Shown: positions 11,475 to 21,729 of the stretch, in pieces
Numbering within the stretch: the first letter of the stretch is position 1
Layout of the letters: each line of letters opens with the position of its first letter
Assembly: GCA_002900995.3 (NCBI GenBank)
Contig: PJEW03000021.1
Coordinates: 1-63,856 of the forward strand
From: Ganoderma boninense
Taxonomy: Eukaryota > Basidiomycota > Agaricomycetes > Polyporales > Polyporaceae
Length of the DNA: 63,856 nt
Reading direction: 5' to 3'
Position numbers and translations under genes: made by a program
The notes under the pieces: generated by a model
The model's database searches: none
Seen by the model: only the letters and a program-made list of their open reading frames with translations
What the model was told of the DNA's origin: nothing

Positions 11475-14400
11475 CGCGAGCAGTCCGAACAGGCTTCGGA
11501 GGTGCTCGAGTCGAACGCGGGACAGTGGCTTCGTGAAGATGTCGGCGGGCATATCTTCCGTCCGTCGATATCCCAGGTCGATGTCACCACGCTCGACGGC
11601 TTCGCGTATGAAGTGGTATCGGATCGCAATGTGTTTGGTACGCGCGTGGAATGCATTGTTCCGGGCCAGATCCATCGCGCCCTTGTTGTCGCTGTAGAGT
11701 CTGACAGCGAGCGTGGCGAAGTCCGGGTGTACGAGATCTGCCAGCAAGGTACGCAACCAGATCGCTTCTTTGGCTGCATGCGTGATCCCGATATACTCCG
11801 CTTCTGTCGACGAGAGCGCGACGACGTTTTGCTGCTTAGCTGACCAGGAGATTGCGCCGCCGTCGAAGTTGTAGACATAGCCACATACCGAGTGCCGTGT
11901 GTCGTCGCTCGTCCCCCAGTCCGCATCTGTGAATCCCGCAAGGCCGCTGCTGTCCCTCCCGTACACCAACCACAGTTCGCGCGTCCCTGTCAGGTACCGA
12001 ACGAGGCGTTTAAGTGCCTCCCAGTGTGCGCGTCCAGGGTTCGCCATGTACTTCGCGAGCCGGTGGACCGTGTGCGCGATGTCGGGCCGAGACGTCACCG
12101 CGACGTACATGCACATGCCGACTCCTTGCTTGTACGGTATGAGGGCCATGTCTGCAATCGCCTCGTGTGTCGTCGGACACTGGGTCCTGTCGAGTTTTCC
12201 CCCTACGGCGATCGGCGTCGAAGCTGACTTGGCTCCTTCTAGGTGAAGAGCTCGGACGATGGCGTCGATGGCTGTACGCTGGGCTATGCGCACGGTTCCG
12301 GCGTCCTTGTCGCGGACGATTTCGATCCCAAGTAGCCACGCGACTTCTCCGGAGTCCGTGACCGTGAAGTGGGTCTTGATTCCTCCGCGGAACCTCTCGA
12401 CGAGATCGGGGGTGCCTGTGACCAACATGTCATCAACAATGGTTCCTACCATCGCCAACGACTCCCCGTCCTGCTGCCAGAAGCACGCATGGTCTGCCTC
12501 ACTACGCGTCATCCCCAGCGCGCCCATCGCCTCCCGATAGGTCTTGTACCAGGCTCTCCCAGCCTGCTTGAGCCCGTATAACGACTTCTTCAGGCGACAC
12601 ACGAGGTGCTCCTCGCCAGCGGCTGCAGTCCCCGGCGGTTGGCGCATGTAAATCTCTTCGTCGAGATCGCCATTGAGGTAAGCGCTTTTGACATCGAGTT
12701 GAATCATGGGCCATCCGAAGCGTGCGGCGAGAGCGATCATGACACGGAGGGAGCTCGGCTTGGCTACTGGCGCGAACGTCTCGTTGAAGTCGATACCTGG
12801 GACCTGGGCGAATCCCTGTGCGACGACTCGGACCTTGCATTGGGTGACTGCTCCTTCCGCGTTCCGTTTTCTGTGGAAGACGAGTTTGCTGCCTATAACG
12901 TGGGCTCCAGGAGGCTTGACAACTAGGTCGTACGTCCCGTGCGCCCGTAGGTTTTCCATCTCGACGTCGATGGCCCTCTCCCACTGTGGCCAGTCCGGCG
13001 AAGCTTGCGCTTCACGAAGCGAAAGCGGGTCGCTTCCAATAGGGTCTCCTGCAGCTTGCGCGACCAGGACGTGGGCTGCCATGCCCCAATCTTGTGACTC
13101 TGCAGTTGGGGGCTCCCATGCGTACGTGTCCAGGTCGTCGCCTAGGCTGTTGGCGTCTTCAGCGGAAGCCAGGGATGCTACAGCTCCCATGATGTCGCTC
13201 GGAGCGATGCCGCGAGGATATCTGCGTGTGTTGGATCGCGTGTGTCGTCCGTCGATAGTCCCCTCGCCGCGTTGGATGCGCTGCATGTATTCGGATGGCC
13301 GTCTGACGCGCTGACCTCTGCCCGATGGTACCGTCTCGGGGGCCTGCTCGACCACGTCTTCCTCCTCGGCTCTGCCTCGCTCGACCACATCGTCTGCTCC
13401 CTGTCCATCTCCTTGGTTTCCGCCTGTCGCCGCCCCCTCACCCTCGTCATTCGCATTCGCCCCCTCACCTTCTTCCGCCCGTTCGCCCTCTCTCTCTCTC
13501 TCTCTGCCCTCTTCTCCACCGTCTGCCTCTCTCTCCATCTGCGCGACGTCCTGAGCGTTGTGCTCTGCAGGTGCATCCATTTCGACCTCTTCTACCCTCG
13601 CCCCCTCGCTCGGGACGTCTGCGTCGGTTTCATCGCCCTCGGTCTGCGACCAGATGTAGCTTCGAACGATGGTGACGTTCCGTTTGTCTGGCCAGTAGAC
13701 GTGGATGGCGTCGCGGTGATTGTCGCTGTATCCGACGAACCGGCCGGACTTCGCCTTCGGGTCTAGCTTGCTGAACTTGTCCTGTCGTGCCCAGACAGGT
13801 GTACCCCATGGCCGTAGATGGCGGAGGTCCGGAGGGACGCCGAATCTCGCCTCGTAGGGAGTCTTCCCGCCTAGTCCCTCTTGTCCCATGCGGTTGTGCA
13901 AGTAGATCGAGTGTTTGTATGCGTGCGCCCAGAGCGACTTCGGGAGGTTCGCGTCGAGCAGCATGGCTGCGACCCCTTCGCGGTGGATGCGGTGAGCCCG
14001 CTCCGCGACACCATTCTGCTCCGGGGTGCGGGGTGCGGATGCGGTCCAGTGTGTTCCGCGTTCGAGGAAGTGAGGCTTCAACCCGATGAACTCCGAGCCG
14101 TTGTCGCTATGAACCCACTTGATCTGGGTGCCCGTCTGCGTAAGGACGCTGGCCTCGAACTCGAGGTACGCTGTGTCTGTGTCTGCGTTCGAGCGCAGAG
14201 GGAAGCCGTGCTGGAAGCGAGTCGCGTCGTCGACGAAGATGACAGATTTGGCGTTCCCTCCGAGCGATGTCGCGTTTGCGTCCCATGTGTCGCTGTGGAA
14301 CTTCTCGCCGTATTTGGTGATGACGATATCGTGCTCTGCTGGGTGCGCCGTCGCCGGGATGGGTTTGCGTGTGATTTTGGTCTGGACGCAGACCTCGCAT

Positions 14401-16097
14401 TGCTCGTCGTATGGTGCCTCGTCCGTGAACTCCACACCGGTCGCGTGGCCCTTGAGAATTAGATCGCGGGCAGCCTTGTATGAACGATGCGCCAGGCACC
14501 TGTGGAACTGAGCCTGTGAGATCTCGAGGACTCTCTTTGAACCAGGTCGCGTCGACGATGCTCCAGCCGCAGCGGCTATCTCGACGTAGCGGCTGACGAC
14601 TTGGTACAGCCCATCCACCAAGGGAATGCGCGCGACATCGAGCTCGGAGGCTCGTTCGACGATCCGGCACTCGCCGTGCTCGAAGATGGTGGTGAACCCC
14701 CCCTCGTCTGCCTTCTTGATGGAGACCAATGCGAATGCGACAGATGGCGAGTACAATACATTGCGCAGTGTCAAGAGTTGCGACGAGTCTCCGTTCGGGA
14801 CACGGATCTCCACTTCGCCTTCTCCAGTGGCTACGAACTGCTCTCCGTTGGCCGCCGTGATCGGTCGCGCCGGGTGAAGTTCACGGAACGACACGAACCT
14901 CTCCCGGTAAGGCGAGATGTGGACGCTCGCGCCACTGTCGAATACGTCGATGTACGTCCCGGGCGCGACTGCGAATGCGCTCGTCACCGTGTTGCCCAAC
15001 GCCAGGAACCCCTTCTCCGTCGCCGCGTTGGCGTTCGCAGCATCCTCGTCCCTCGCCTTGGGCCATTGTCCTTCCTTTCCCCCTCCCTTTTGCCTGCAGT
15101 TGCGCGCGATGTGGCCTTTCCGATGACAGTTGTAACACTCGACCTGAGAGCGCCCTCCAAAGCCGGCGTTGGAGTGGGCTGCTGCTGCTGCCGCGAGGGC
15201 ACTGTCGTTGGCCTTGTTGATGCCACGGCGATCGTATTCCTCGTTCAGCTTGCCGATGAGGAACTCGATGGGGATTGTCTGGCCTGAGATGCTCGAAATG
15301 TCGAGGATCGACTGGATGCGGGTGTGGTATGACTCGGGCATGCTGTTGGTGATGATGGCCGCGAACTCGGCCTCTCCTAGGCGGCTCCCTACCGCCGCAA
15401 GATTCTGTCTCTCTCGTAAGAGTAGCGCCAGGTGCGCGCGAACGTCGCCGCTCTCCGGGCAGCGCAGGTTTTGAAGTCTAGTACGGATGGCGTTCGCATA
15501 CATTAAGGACTTGTTCTCGCAGGAAGCAACGACCGCTTCCCAGAGATCCTTCACCGTCGGTTGCGAAGAGACCTCGATGAACAGCTCGTCTCCCAGCGTC
15601 TCGTAAATCAACGCCCGAGCATCCGCCTCCTTCGCCTCCCAGGCGCAGTACCTTGCGTCCATCTTCTCGATCCGATCGGCGTACTCGTCGTCCGTGAGAT
15701 GGGAATAGGCATCGATAGTGGGCTGGGTACCACCAGTGGCGCCAGCTGTGGTTGTGGATGGAGCAGGAGTGCCTGAAGTGGGCGAGGGAGGGGTCGTCGC
15801 GGCGGCGGCGGTGGCGGCGGCGGCGGCGGCAGGGGGGGCTTGCGATTGGGCCGTCCTCGGGACATGGGGATTCGCTCGCTCGAGAGGTGGGGGAAGAGGG
15901 GGCTTACGAGCGGTCCCGCGGATGTGGGGCATGTGGCCCTTCGCTGCTTGCACGGCCGTCATCCGCGCCTGGTAGGTGACCCAATTGGATCCATCCGTCG
16001 CCAGTCGTGGGACGCTGTACTTCGATGAGTTGATAGAAGCTTCTGTCGACATCGTTCTCGGGGTTTCTTCGCGCCTGCTGTGGGAAGCAGGGCTCAT
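11469..16097 (-). CDS. Copia Gag-Pol polyprotein (1542 aa)
   Basis: One uninterrupted frame encodes all proteins needed for cytoplasmic particle assembly, reverse transcription and integration. The Gag region (about residues 125-300) is UBN2-like and is followed by a zinc knuckle CYNCHRKGHIARNC near residue 319. The aspartic protease has its DSGAS motif near residue 388. The integrase shows a zinc-binding HRCLAHRSY block and the HSDTWDA and DNGSEF acidic motifs around residues 600-670. Reverse transcriptase has the Copia-type VDDMLV near residue 1220 in place of YxDD. RNase H carries DGGAISWSAKQQ and STEAEYIG near residue 1415. The order protease-integrase-RT-RNase H is diagnostic of Copia. 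The start ATG at 16097 is inside the primer-binding site. Length and motifs are typical, with no stops or frameshifts, so the protein is probably functional. Confidence 0.96.
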   Translation of the reverse strand: MSPASHSRREETPRTMSTEASINSSKYSVPRLATDGSNWVTYQARMTAVQAAKGHMPHIRGTARKPPLPPPLERANPHVPRTAQSQAPPAAAAAATAAAATTPPSPTSGTPAPSTTTAGATGGTQPTIDAYSHLTDDEYADRIEKMDARYCAWEAKEADARALIYETLGDELFIEVSSQPTVKDLWEAVVASCENKSLMYANAIRTRLQNLRCPESGDVRAHLALLLRERQNLAAVGSRLGEAEFAAIITNSMPESYHTRIQSILDISSISGQTIPIEFLIGKLNEEYDRRGINKANDSALAAAAAAHSNAGFGGRSQVECYNCHRKGHIARNCRQKGGGKEGQWPKARDEDAANANAATEKGFLALGNTVTSAFAVAPGTYIDVFDSGASVHISPYRERFVSFRELHPARPITAANGEQFVATGEGEVEIRVPNGDSSQLLTLRNVLYSPSVAFALVSIKKADEGGFTTIFEHGECRIVERASELDVARIPLVDGLYQVVSRYVEIAAAAGASSTRPGSKRVLEISQAQFHRCLAHRSYKAARDLILKGHATGVEFTDEAPYDEQCEVCVQTKITRKPIPATAHPAEHDIVITKYGEKFHSDTWDANATSLGGNAKSVIFVDDATRFQHGFPLRSNADTDTAYLEFEASVLTQTGTQIKWVHSDNGSEFIGLKPHFLERGTHWTASAPRTPEQNGVAERAHRIHREGVAAMLLDANLPKSLWAHAYKHSIYLHNRMGQEGLGGKTPYEARFGVPPDLRHLRPWGTPVWARQDKFSKLDPKAKSGRFVGYSDNHRDAIHVYWPDKRNVTIVRSYIWSQTEGDETDADVPSEGARVEEVEMDAPAEHNAQDVAQMEREADGGEEGREREREGERAEEGEGANANDEGEGAATGGNQGDGQGADDVVERGRAEEEDVVEQAPETVPSGRGQRVRRPSEYMQRIQRGEGTIDGRHTRSNTRRYPRGIAPSDIMGAVASLASAEDANSLGDDLDTYAWEPPTAESQDWGMAAHVLVAQAAGDPIGSDPLSLREAQASPDWPQWERAIDVEMENLRAHGTYDLVVKPPGAHVIGSKLVFHRKRNAEGAVTQCKVRVVAQGFAQVPGIDFNETFAPVAKPSSLRVMIALAARFGWPMIQLDVKSAYLNGDLDEEIYMRQPPGTAAAGEEHLVCRLKKSLYGLKQAGRAWYKTYREAMGALGMTRSEADHACFWQQDGESLAMVGTIVDDMLVTGTPDLVERFRGGIKTHFTVTDSGEVAWLLGIEIVRDKDAGTVRIAQRTAIDAIVRALHLEGAKSASTPIAVGGKLDRTQCPTTHEAIADMALIPYKQGVGMCMYVAVTSRPDIAHTVHRLAKYMANPGRAHWEALKRLVRYLTGTRELWLVYGRDSSGLAGFTDADWGTSDDTRHSVCGYVYNFDGGAISWSAKQQNVVALSSTEAEYIGITHAAKEAIWLRTLLADLVHPDFATLAVRLYSDNKGAMDLARNNAFHARTKHIAIRYHFIREAVERGDIDLGYRRTEDMPADIFTKPLSRVRLEHLRSLFGLLAL

Positions 16098-16101
16098 AAC
16101 C
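16090..16101 (-). other. Copia primer-binding site (half initiator tRNA-Met)
   Basis: Minus strand reads GGTTATGAGCCC immediately after the 5' LTR end. This is complementary to GGGCTCATAACC, the anticodon stem-loop of initiator tRNA-Met. Priming from an internally cut initiator tRNA is known for Drosophila copia and several fungal relatives. The ATG in this site is also the Gag-Pol start codon. Confidence 0.75.
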
Positions 16102-16439
16102 TTTTAAGGTTCGAGCGTCCGGGGTTTTTACTGCAAAGCTATAGCGCGGGTGCGCGTTAGTTCTCACACGCTTCGCAGGTCGATATGAACGTGTCTGATT
16201 GCTAACCTATAGCGCGGGTGCGCGTTAGTTCTGTACAGATACGTAAGTAATGCGTATATAGTCCGGGTATGCGAGGAGCTCACCTCACACGCTTCGCAGG
16301 TCGATATGAACGTGTGAGGTGAGCCGCGTCAAGTTCTACCTAAAGAGTGCGGGTATCGTGAGTCAACACGTACAAACATTAACACCAGGCCTCAACCACA
16401 ATCGTCTACATGTGCAAGCCACCGAGAATTAAAACTGTT

Positions 16440-17663
16440 CGGCTTCACTGCGGATTCCGAGGGTAGGGAGCAGTGAGCGAGGCCTCTGCCACGCGACAGC
16501 GCCTGTCTCCAGCGCGCGCCTTCGCCGCTGGCCCCGCTGACACTTGCTCCTCGATCGGTGCTGGCGCAGCCCAGCAGACACCATCGAGCGAGCAGATGGG
16601 TGACTCAGCGCTACGTCGTCCGTGCGTCACCGCTGGCAGCGAGGACAAGAGCAGGTCGCGGGGCTCCTGTCCCGCAACTTTTCCTCCTTCCACGCTCGGT
16701 GAGCACGCCTCGGCATGATTCCAGCTTTTAACTTGAAGCTGACGCTCCATCACGCGCCAGATCTCCTTGNNNNNNNNNNNNNNNNNNNNNNNNNNNNNNN
16801 NNNNNNNNNNNNNNNNNNNNNNNNNNNNNNNNNNNNNNNNNNNNNNNNNNNNNNNNNNNNNNNNNNNNNCCCTGACCACCCCACCACCCGCTGAAACTAA
16901 ATTTCCCCAAAGGTTGCGCCACGATTCCCCCCCTATTTTCCGACCTCCCATCCCCCACCAACAAAATAGCCATTCCTTGATAGCCTGTTCCGCTCGCTCG
17001 AATGTATCGCTTTTCGTCGGGGGTCCGGCAATGTCCCGGGCCCTGGGAGGTCCTATCATCTATGTGGCTCCCACAGGGGTGGCTTCACTGCGGTTTCCGA
17101 GGGTAGGGGAGTAAAGCGAGGCCTCTGCCAGCGAAGCGCCTGTCCCCACGCGCGCCTTCCCGCGGGCCCCGCTGAATTCTCCTCGATCGGGTGCTGGCGC
17201 AGCCAGCGACCCATCGAGGAGCAGATGGGTGACTCAGCGCTACGTGTCGTGGTCCCGCTGGCGCGAGGACAGAGCGGGTCGGGGGGCCCTGCCCCGCAAC
17301 TTTTCCCTCCTTCCACGCTGGGTGGCAGCCTCGGCATGATTCCACTTTTACTTGAAGCTGACGCCCATCAACGCGCAGATCTCCTTGAGTGAAGCTGCCA
17401 CATCACCCACTGCCAGGCACCGCTTCTCATCTCGTGTGGTTAAGTGGCATCCGCCAAATGGCATTCATCGTGGCTCATTTATCTTTTACAAGTCGTACTC
17501 CTCTTTTGTATTGTAGTTCTCGCGCAACCCTCCTACCCACGCCTTGTATTTACGCAGCTGTGTTTCCCGTCTCGCTCGGAATGTATCGCTTTTCGTCGGG
17601 GTCCGGCAATCGTGCCGGCCTCGGACGGAGTCATAATCATCTATGTGCCTAGCCACAGAGGAC
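16440..17663. repeat. Imperfect direct duplication flanking the gap
   Basis: 16441-16769 (starting GGCTTCACTGCGG, ending AGATCTCCTTG) recurs at about 17081-17390 with many one-base insertions and deletions in homopolymers. 16990-17075 (GAATGTATCGCTTTTCGTCG) likewise recurs at 17580-17650. The pattern is a tandem unit of roughly 600 bp read twice at different quality. Confidence 0.8.
16770..16869. other. Assembly gap (100 N)
   Basis: Exactly 100 Ns, the conventional placeholder for unknown length, inside the Copia 5' LTR. Confidence 0.99.
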
Positions 17664-17888
17664 AGCACCAAACGCGCACGCGCAACCAAACGCGGCTATC
17701 CACCCTATCCCACTCAGCACGCTCGTCCCTACGCGCATATGGTAGGTCCCCAACCTACGTACGCCTCCCCACAGGCGCTCTCGTCCGCCTGCTCGCGCTT
17801 TGCATCCTCGTCCTCCCAGCCGTCGCACTCCGCTCTTCCAGTGGTCCGCCAGACACCATCCTGCGCGTCCCACTACCCTCTAGCAACA

Positions 17889-19016
17889 CGTAAGATCCCT
17901 ATCGCTCTGTCCAGCTAGGTATGTCGGCAGTCTGTCCTCGATGAGAGCCTCACCACCAATCAATCGTCACTTCTTTGCTGCGAAGCGGGATACATTGGTA
18001 GGCAATTTATCATGCAACCTACACTGCAGTACTAAGTTGACGCATCGTTAGCCCTTCCTTTGTTACTATCAGGTTTAAGGTACACGCAGTCGAAGTCATA
18101 CAAGCCTAAGGCATTAACCGCGTATAACCTCTGCCAGCCTCATGACGGTGCCCCACGGCGCATATCATATTCGTCATTGAGGTACGCCATTCACCGTATT
18201 TCCTCTCATCGGCGTCCCAGAGCTCATAATGGCGCGCATACAGAAACTCCCCATGGCGTTCTGGGGCGTCCAGGCCGCCGAGGACGTCCTCATCTCGCTC
18301 ACCCTCATCTTCCTCCTCTGGCAACGGCGCATATCCGACGGGTTCCGAAGGTACGCCTTCCCTCCGCCATGGGGCCTTGCAAGACTTGCTCAGGCTCCTG
18401 CTTGCACAGCACCGACCAGCTCCTCTACCGCCTCACCGTGTTCGTCATCAACACCGGGGTCTGGACGGCGCTCTGCGCGCTCTTCACCATCATCACCGTA
18501 CGTCGTCTCGTTTGCGTTTAACGTTTGCAGCACATGTGCGGTCCCGCCTGACATGCAAAACTTGTAGTTGGCGGCGTACCCGAACGTCCAGATCTACGTC
18601 TCGCTCAACTTCGTGGTGTGCCCCCTGTACTGCAACACGCTCCTCGCGAACCTGAACGCGCGCGGGTTCATCCGCCGCGGGACAACCTACACCGAGCCGT
18701 CGTCGAACACGCTCACGCGCCCGTCGGGTCACGTTCGGGCGCATCGCGCAGTCGCGCTCAGCGACGTGAGTGGTTGTCCTGCCGCTCACCTCAACCCTCC
18801 GGAGTTTTTTCAGAGACGCTCATGGACGCGTGCTGACGGCGTGTTGATGGTGGTGATATGCCACTGCAGCGCACCCGGAGAGGAGGCATGAACGGGAGCT
18901 CGCACACGGACGTGCTCGAGCTGTCTGGGCCGACGTTCGCGAACAACTCAAGATCAAGGCTTGAGGGAGACGCGACGATGGAGCAGCTATTCCGATGTCG
19001 GGAATCTGATAGGTAA
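17889..19016 (+). pseudogene. DUF6534-type membrane protein gene, 3' half
   Basis: This continues the gene broken at 10915. From about 18229 the frame reads LPMAFWGVQAAEDVLISLTL and LLWQRRISDGFR. Introns lead to STDQLLYRLTVFVINTGVWT, then YPNVQIYVSLNFVVCPLYCN and TLLANLNARGFIRR, then a polar tail ending at TAA 19014-19016. The paired motifs (TDQLLYRL..INTG and LLANLNARG) are the core of DUF6534, a multi-helix fungal membrane domain of unknown function. Introns here are clean GT-AG. Without its 5' half this segment cannot make the normal protein unless the 7 kb Copia is spliced out. Confidence 0.75.
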
Positions 19017-19419
19017 GAGGAAAAGGGAAGGATCGGGATCTCTCTGATTATCGGTGTGCACTGTGATATGCATGTGGAGTGTAGCTAGCGCTGTTTCCGG
19101 TGTGTAGTGATGTATCGTGTGATGATGTTGGCTCGGAGCGCAGGAGGATCTATCTTTGATGTGATGATTATAGTTCGAACACGTTCTTTTCCAGCGAGGA
19201 CCTCTTGGTTTGGACCGATCCCATGAATTCCTCGTTCCGCGTCCCCAGAGCACCCTGAAGCAAAATTTGAGCCGTGGTGAGGAGGCGATAAGAAATGGCG
19301 GAACGGGCAGGAGGAGCAAATGAGACAGCATCCCGCCTCTCACTTTCCACCTCCTGCAACGAGCCGATGTCACAGGCGTGCACTCGAAGCCGACTTCCAC
19401 CCGGACCCCGCGCGCGCCG

Positions 19420-21729
19420 CCGGACGCATTCCCGCTCCTCCTTTCAGCCCACGGAGCTCCTTTGACCTGCACGAAGCGTGACGGCCAAGTGAGCCCAGGC
19501 TCCCCCCGCTGCGCATCACCCGCAGCCCCAGATGTCCATCTCCAGGAGGTCGTCCGCGACCTGCGGCGCACCTGCAGGTACGCCTGAGTCAGACAGCTCC
19601 GAAGGAAAAAAGAAAGAAGAAAAAAAGAAAACGAGAAGTTTTTTGGAGACTCACTCCCCAGAAGGCCGATGTTGCTCGTGTGTGGCTGCCGTTCGCGGGT
19701 CGGGGGCGACCTGCGGGTAGCGGCGGCGCAGCCACGCGGCCTGGCGCTCCGTCTCCTCCAAGGCCGCTTCGGGCGTCGGGGGGAGGCGCATGCCGGCGTC
19801 CCCGAGGAAGTAGCACGAGATCCAGTGCGCGGAGACTTCGAGCATGTACCCGAAGTGCGTCGAGAACTAAGGCGTGGTCAGAAGAGCGCGGTCGTCAGGT
19901 GAGGACTGGGGGTGGCAGCAAAATAGGGAGGGATGAGAGGAGGGGCTTACGACGGCGCCGTTCGCTGCGAGGTCGCGGTGCAGGATGTTCTTGGCCGGGA
20001 CGATCCCCCGGTAGATGGACGACGAGAAGCGCTTCGCATCTGGGTTGAGCGGGGGGGCGTCGCGCAGCGTCCGGTAGTCCCAGCTGTGGATTGCGCTAGG
20101 GCTGGCCGGACGCGGATTCAAGCCCAGCTCTTCTGCCGTCTTCTCTGGTTGTGGATGAGGTTTGAGAGTCAATCATCGCCGTTCACATCACGAACTCAGA
20201 TGCGCAGACTCAGCTTACCGTCGAAAACATCGGGAGCCACGACGAGCGGTAGCCAGTCGCGAGGACGACGGCGGCTCGCGCGGCATGGACCGAGCCGGTC
20301 GTCGAGGACCACGGACTGGCCCGTCGTCGCTGTAACGTGGTGACGTACGCGGGGAGACTATCTCGATTTTTTTCCGGCGAGGGCGAGGGCGTGGAACCCG
20401 TTGGGTTGGGGGACACCTTCGTCGTTCACGCGGTCGTGCCAATAGGGCGAGACGGTGTTGCGGAGAATCGAGTCGGGGGGGATGTGGGTGGCGGTGAACT
20501 ATCGGGGCCAGTCAGACGACGTGAGGAGAGGACGAACGCAGACGGTGCATCGTGTGAGCTTACGGCGTCGTTGATGAGTCCGCTCCAGAAAAGGTCGAAG
20601 AGCTTTTTGCCGAGCCATGTCGTGTGGATGAATCGTCTGAGGGACTATCAGGGGAAGTTGTCACTAAAGGTGATGCAGCAGCGCTCACTCCAGCCAGGTC
20701 CGCAGATGAATGTGAGGCGAGAACAAAGACAACAGCCTTGACGCCAGTAGTCAGAATCGAAATCTCCATCTCCTCGCAGCGAGAAGCCTTTACCTGCTCT
20801 TCCGCACCCAATCTGGCAGCGGCTTGCTGTATGCGAGGAACGCGTCGAAGTTCGGGCACACCAGCGTCACCTTGCGTCCCTCGTTGGCCAAGTATGACGC
20901 AACGCTGGAGGAAACACGTCGTTAGAGCATGGTTAGTAGGGAAAATGTAGGCGCACTCTTGCGCCGATTTTCCGCCTCCGACTACCACGACTGAAGGCGC
21001 AGTGGAAGGGGAACTTGGCGCTGCCGGAGGAACCGAAGCGACGAGGTCGCTGAGCCTGGACCCAAGGTTGAAGCTGTGGAAGACCAGTCCCTTGAACCCG
21101 GCCGTGGATGCTGCATCTGGGTTTAGGTTCGGCGGATACTTCGGTGAACTTTGTCCCTGTGTGAAAGAGCGTCACTGCAATAGATAAAACTCCATCGGAT
21201 GCGACACATACCCCAGTGCACAGCACCACTCGCCGATACTCGCGGGCCTCGGTGCCGCCAGCGTTGCGGTCGTATACTTCGACATGCCACCCTGTTCCCG
21301 AGGAGCGGCGGCGGATGTTGCGGACTTCGATACCGAACTGGATTTTGCCAGAGAGGAACGTCGATGCGAAGTCTTCCAGATATTTGTTGACGTCGTCTCC
21401 AGAAATCCGCCCACGCGCTGACGTGGGCTGGGGCATGTCTAGCGGAGACACGCAATATTCACCGTGCACACTGCATACACGTCAGTGTGCTATTCATATC
21501 GCTAAAAGTGGCTGAGAAAGACGAACCTGTTCAGGTAGAGACCTGGGTATATCTTTTCGTTGGTCCAGTTTCCCCCGACTGTTGCGTCACGCGTTAGGAC
21601 TTGGACGTCCTCGAAGCCATCGCGAATGAGCGTGTGGGCCGTGATCAAGCCAGCAAGGCCAGCACCGATCACTGCAATAGCCCCCGCTCTAGGATCGGCT
21701 TCTGGGGTACCATAGTCGAGCTGTGCCAT
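19420..21729 (-). CDS. Flavin-containing monooxygenase-like, apparently frameshifted
   Basis: ATG at 21729 opens MAQLDYGTPEADPRAGAIAV, followed by the FAD-binding Rossmann motif IGAGLAGLITA, then VGGNWTNEKIYPGLYLN. Later exons give the second dinucleotide fold SVVVVGGGKSAQE and EGRKVTLVCPNFDAFLAYSK, then YWHDRVND, VVLATGYRSSW (the FMO ATG motif) and SIYRGIVPAKNILHRDLA, and end near 19420 with LRVMRSGGSL. The protein should oxidise a nucleophilic N, S or carbonyl substrate using NADPH and O2. From 20250 to 20390 the homologous reading jumps frame several times, including at a run of seven A (20367-20373 region, TTTTTTT on the plus strand). Near 19530 an 11-bp duplication breaks the frame again. 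These may be sequencing errors or true decay. Start, introns and first half look sound. Confidence 0.72.

Larger units (their letters stand above)
10916..17888 (-). mobile_element. Copia LTR retrotransposon
   Basis: Complete element on the minus strand: 5' LTR (right), primer-binding site, one intact Gag-Pol frame, polypurine tract, 3' LTR (left). Both LTRs begin TGTTG on the minus strand and end CCTTAAAA. The flanks share a 4-bp direct repeat CGTA (10912-10915 and 17889-17892), consistent with a target-site duplication of 4-5 bp. The element splits a DUF6534-type gene. The long intact frame suggests recent activity. The 5' LTR is over 1.2 kb longer than the 3' LTR and contains an assembly gap, so the exact length is uncertain. 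Confidence 0.93.
16102..17888 (-). repeat. Copia 5' LTR, enlarged and containing an assembly gap
   Basis: The outer parts match the 546-bp 3' LTR. Between them (about 16439-17663) is 1.2 kb absent from the 3' LTR, including 100 Ns. Its end reads CCCTCTAGCAACA where the 3' LTR reads CCCTCAACA. The extra block is either an insertion in this LTR, a deletion in the other, or partly an assembly artefact. Confidence 0.75.

Noticed and set aside
11892..15979. Many long plus-strand open frames opposite the Copia Gag-Pol
   Set aside because: They are shadows of a GC-rich coding region on the other strand, without homology or splice logic.
16445..17114. Frames running through the 100-N gap
   Set aside because: They are open only because Ns contain no stop codons.
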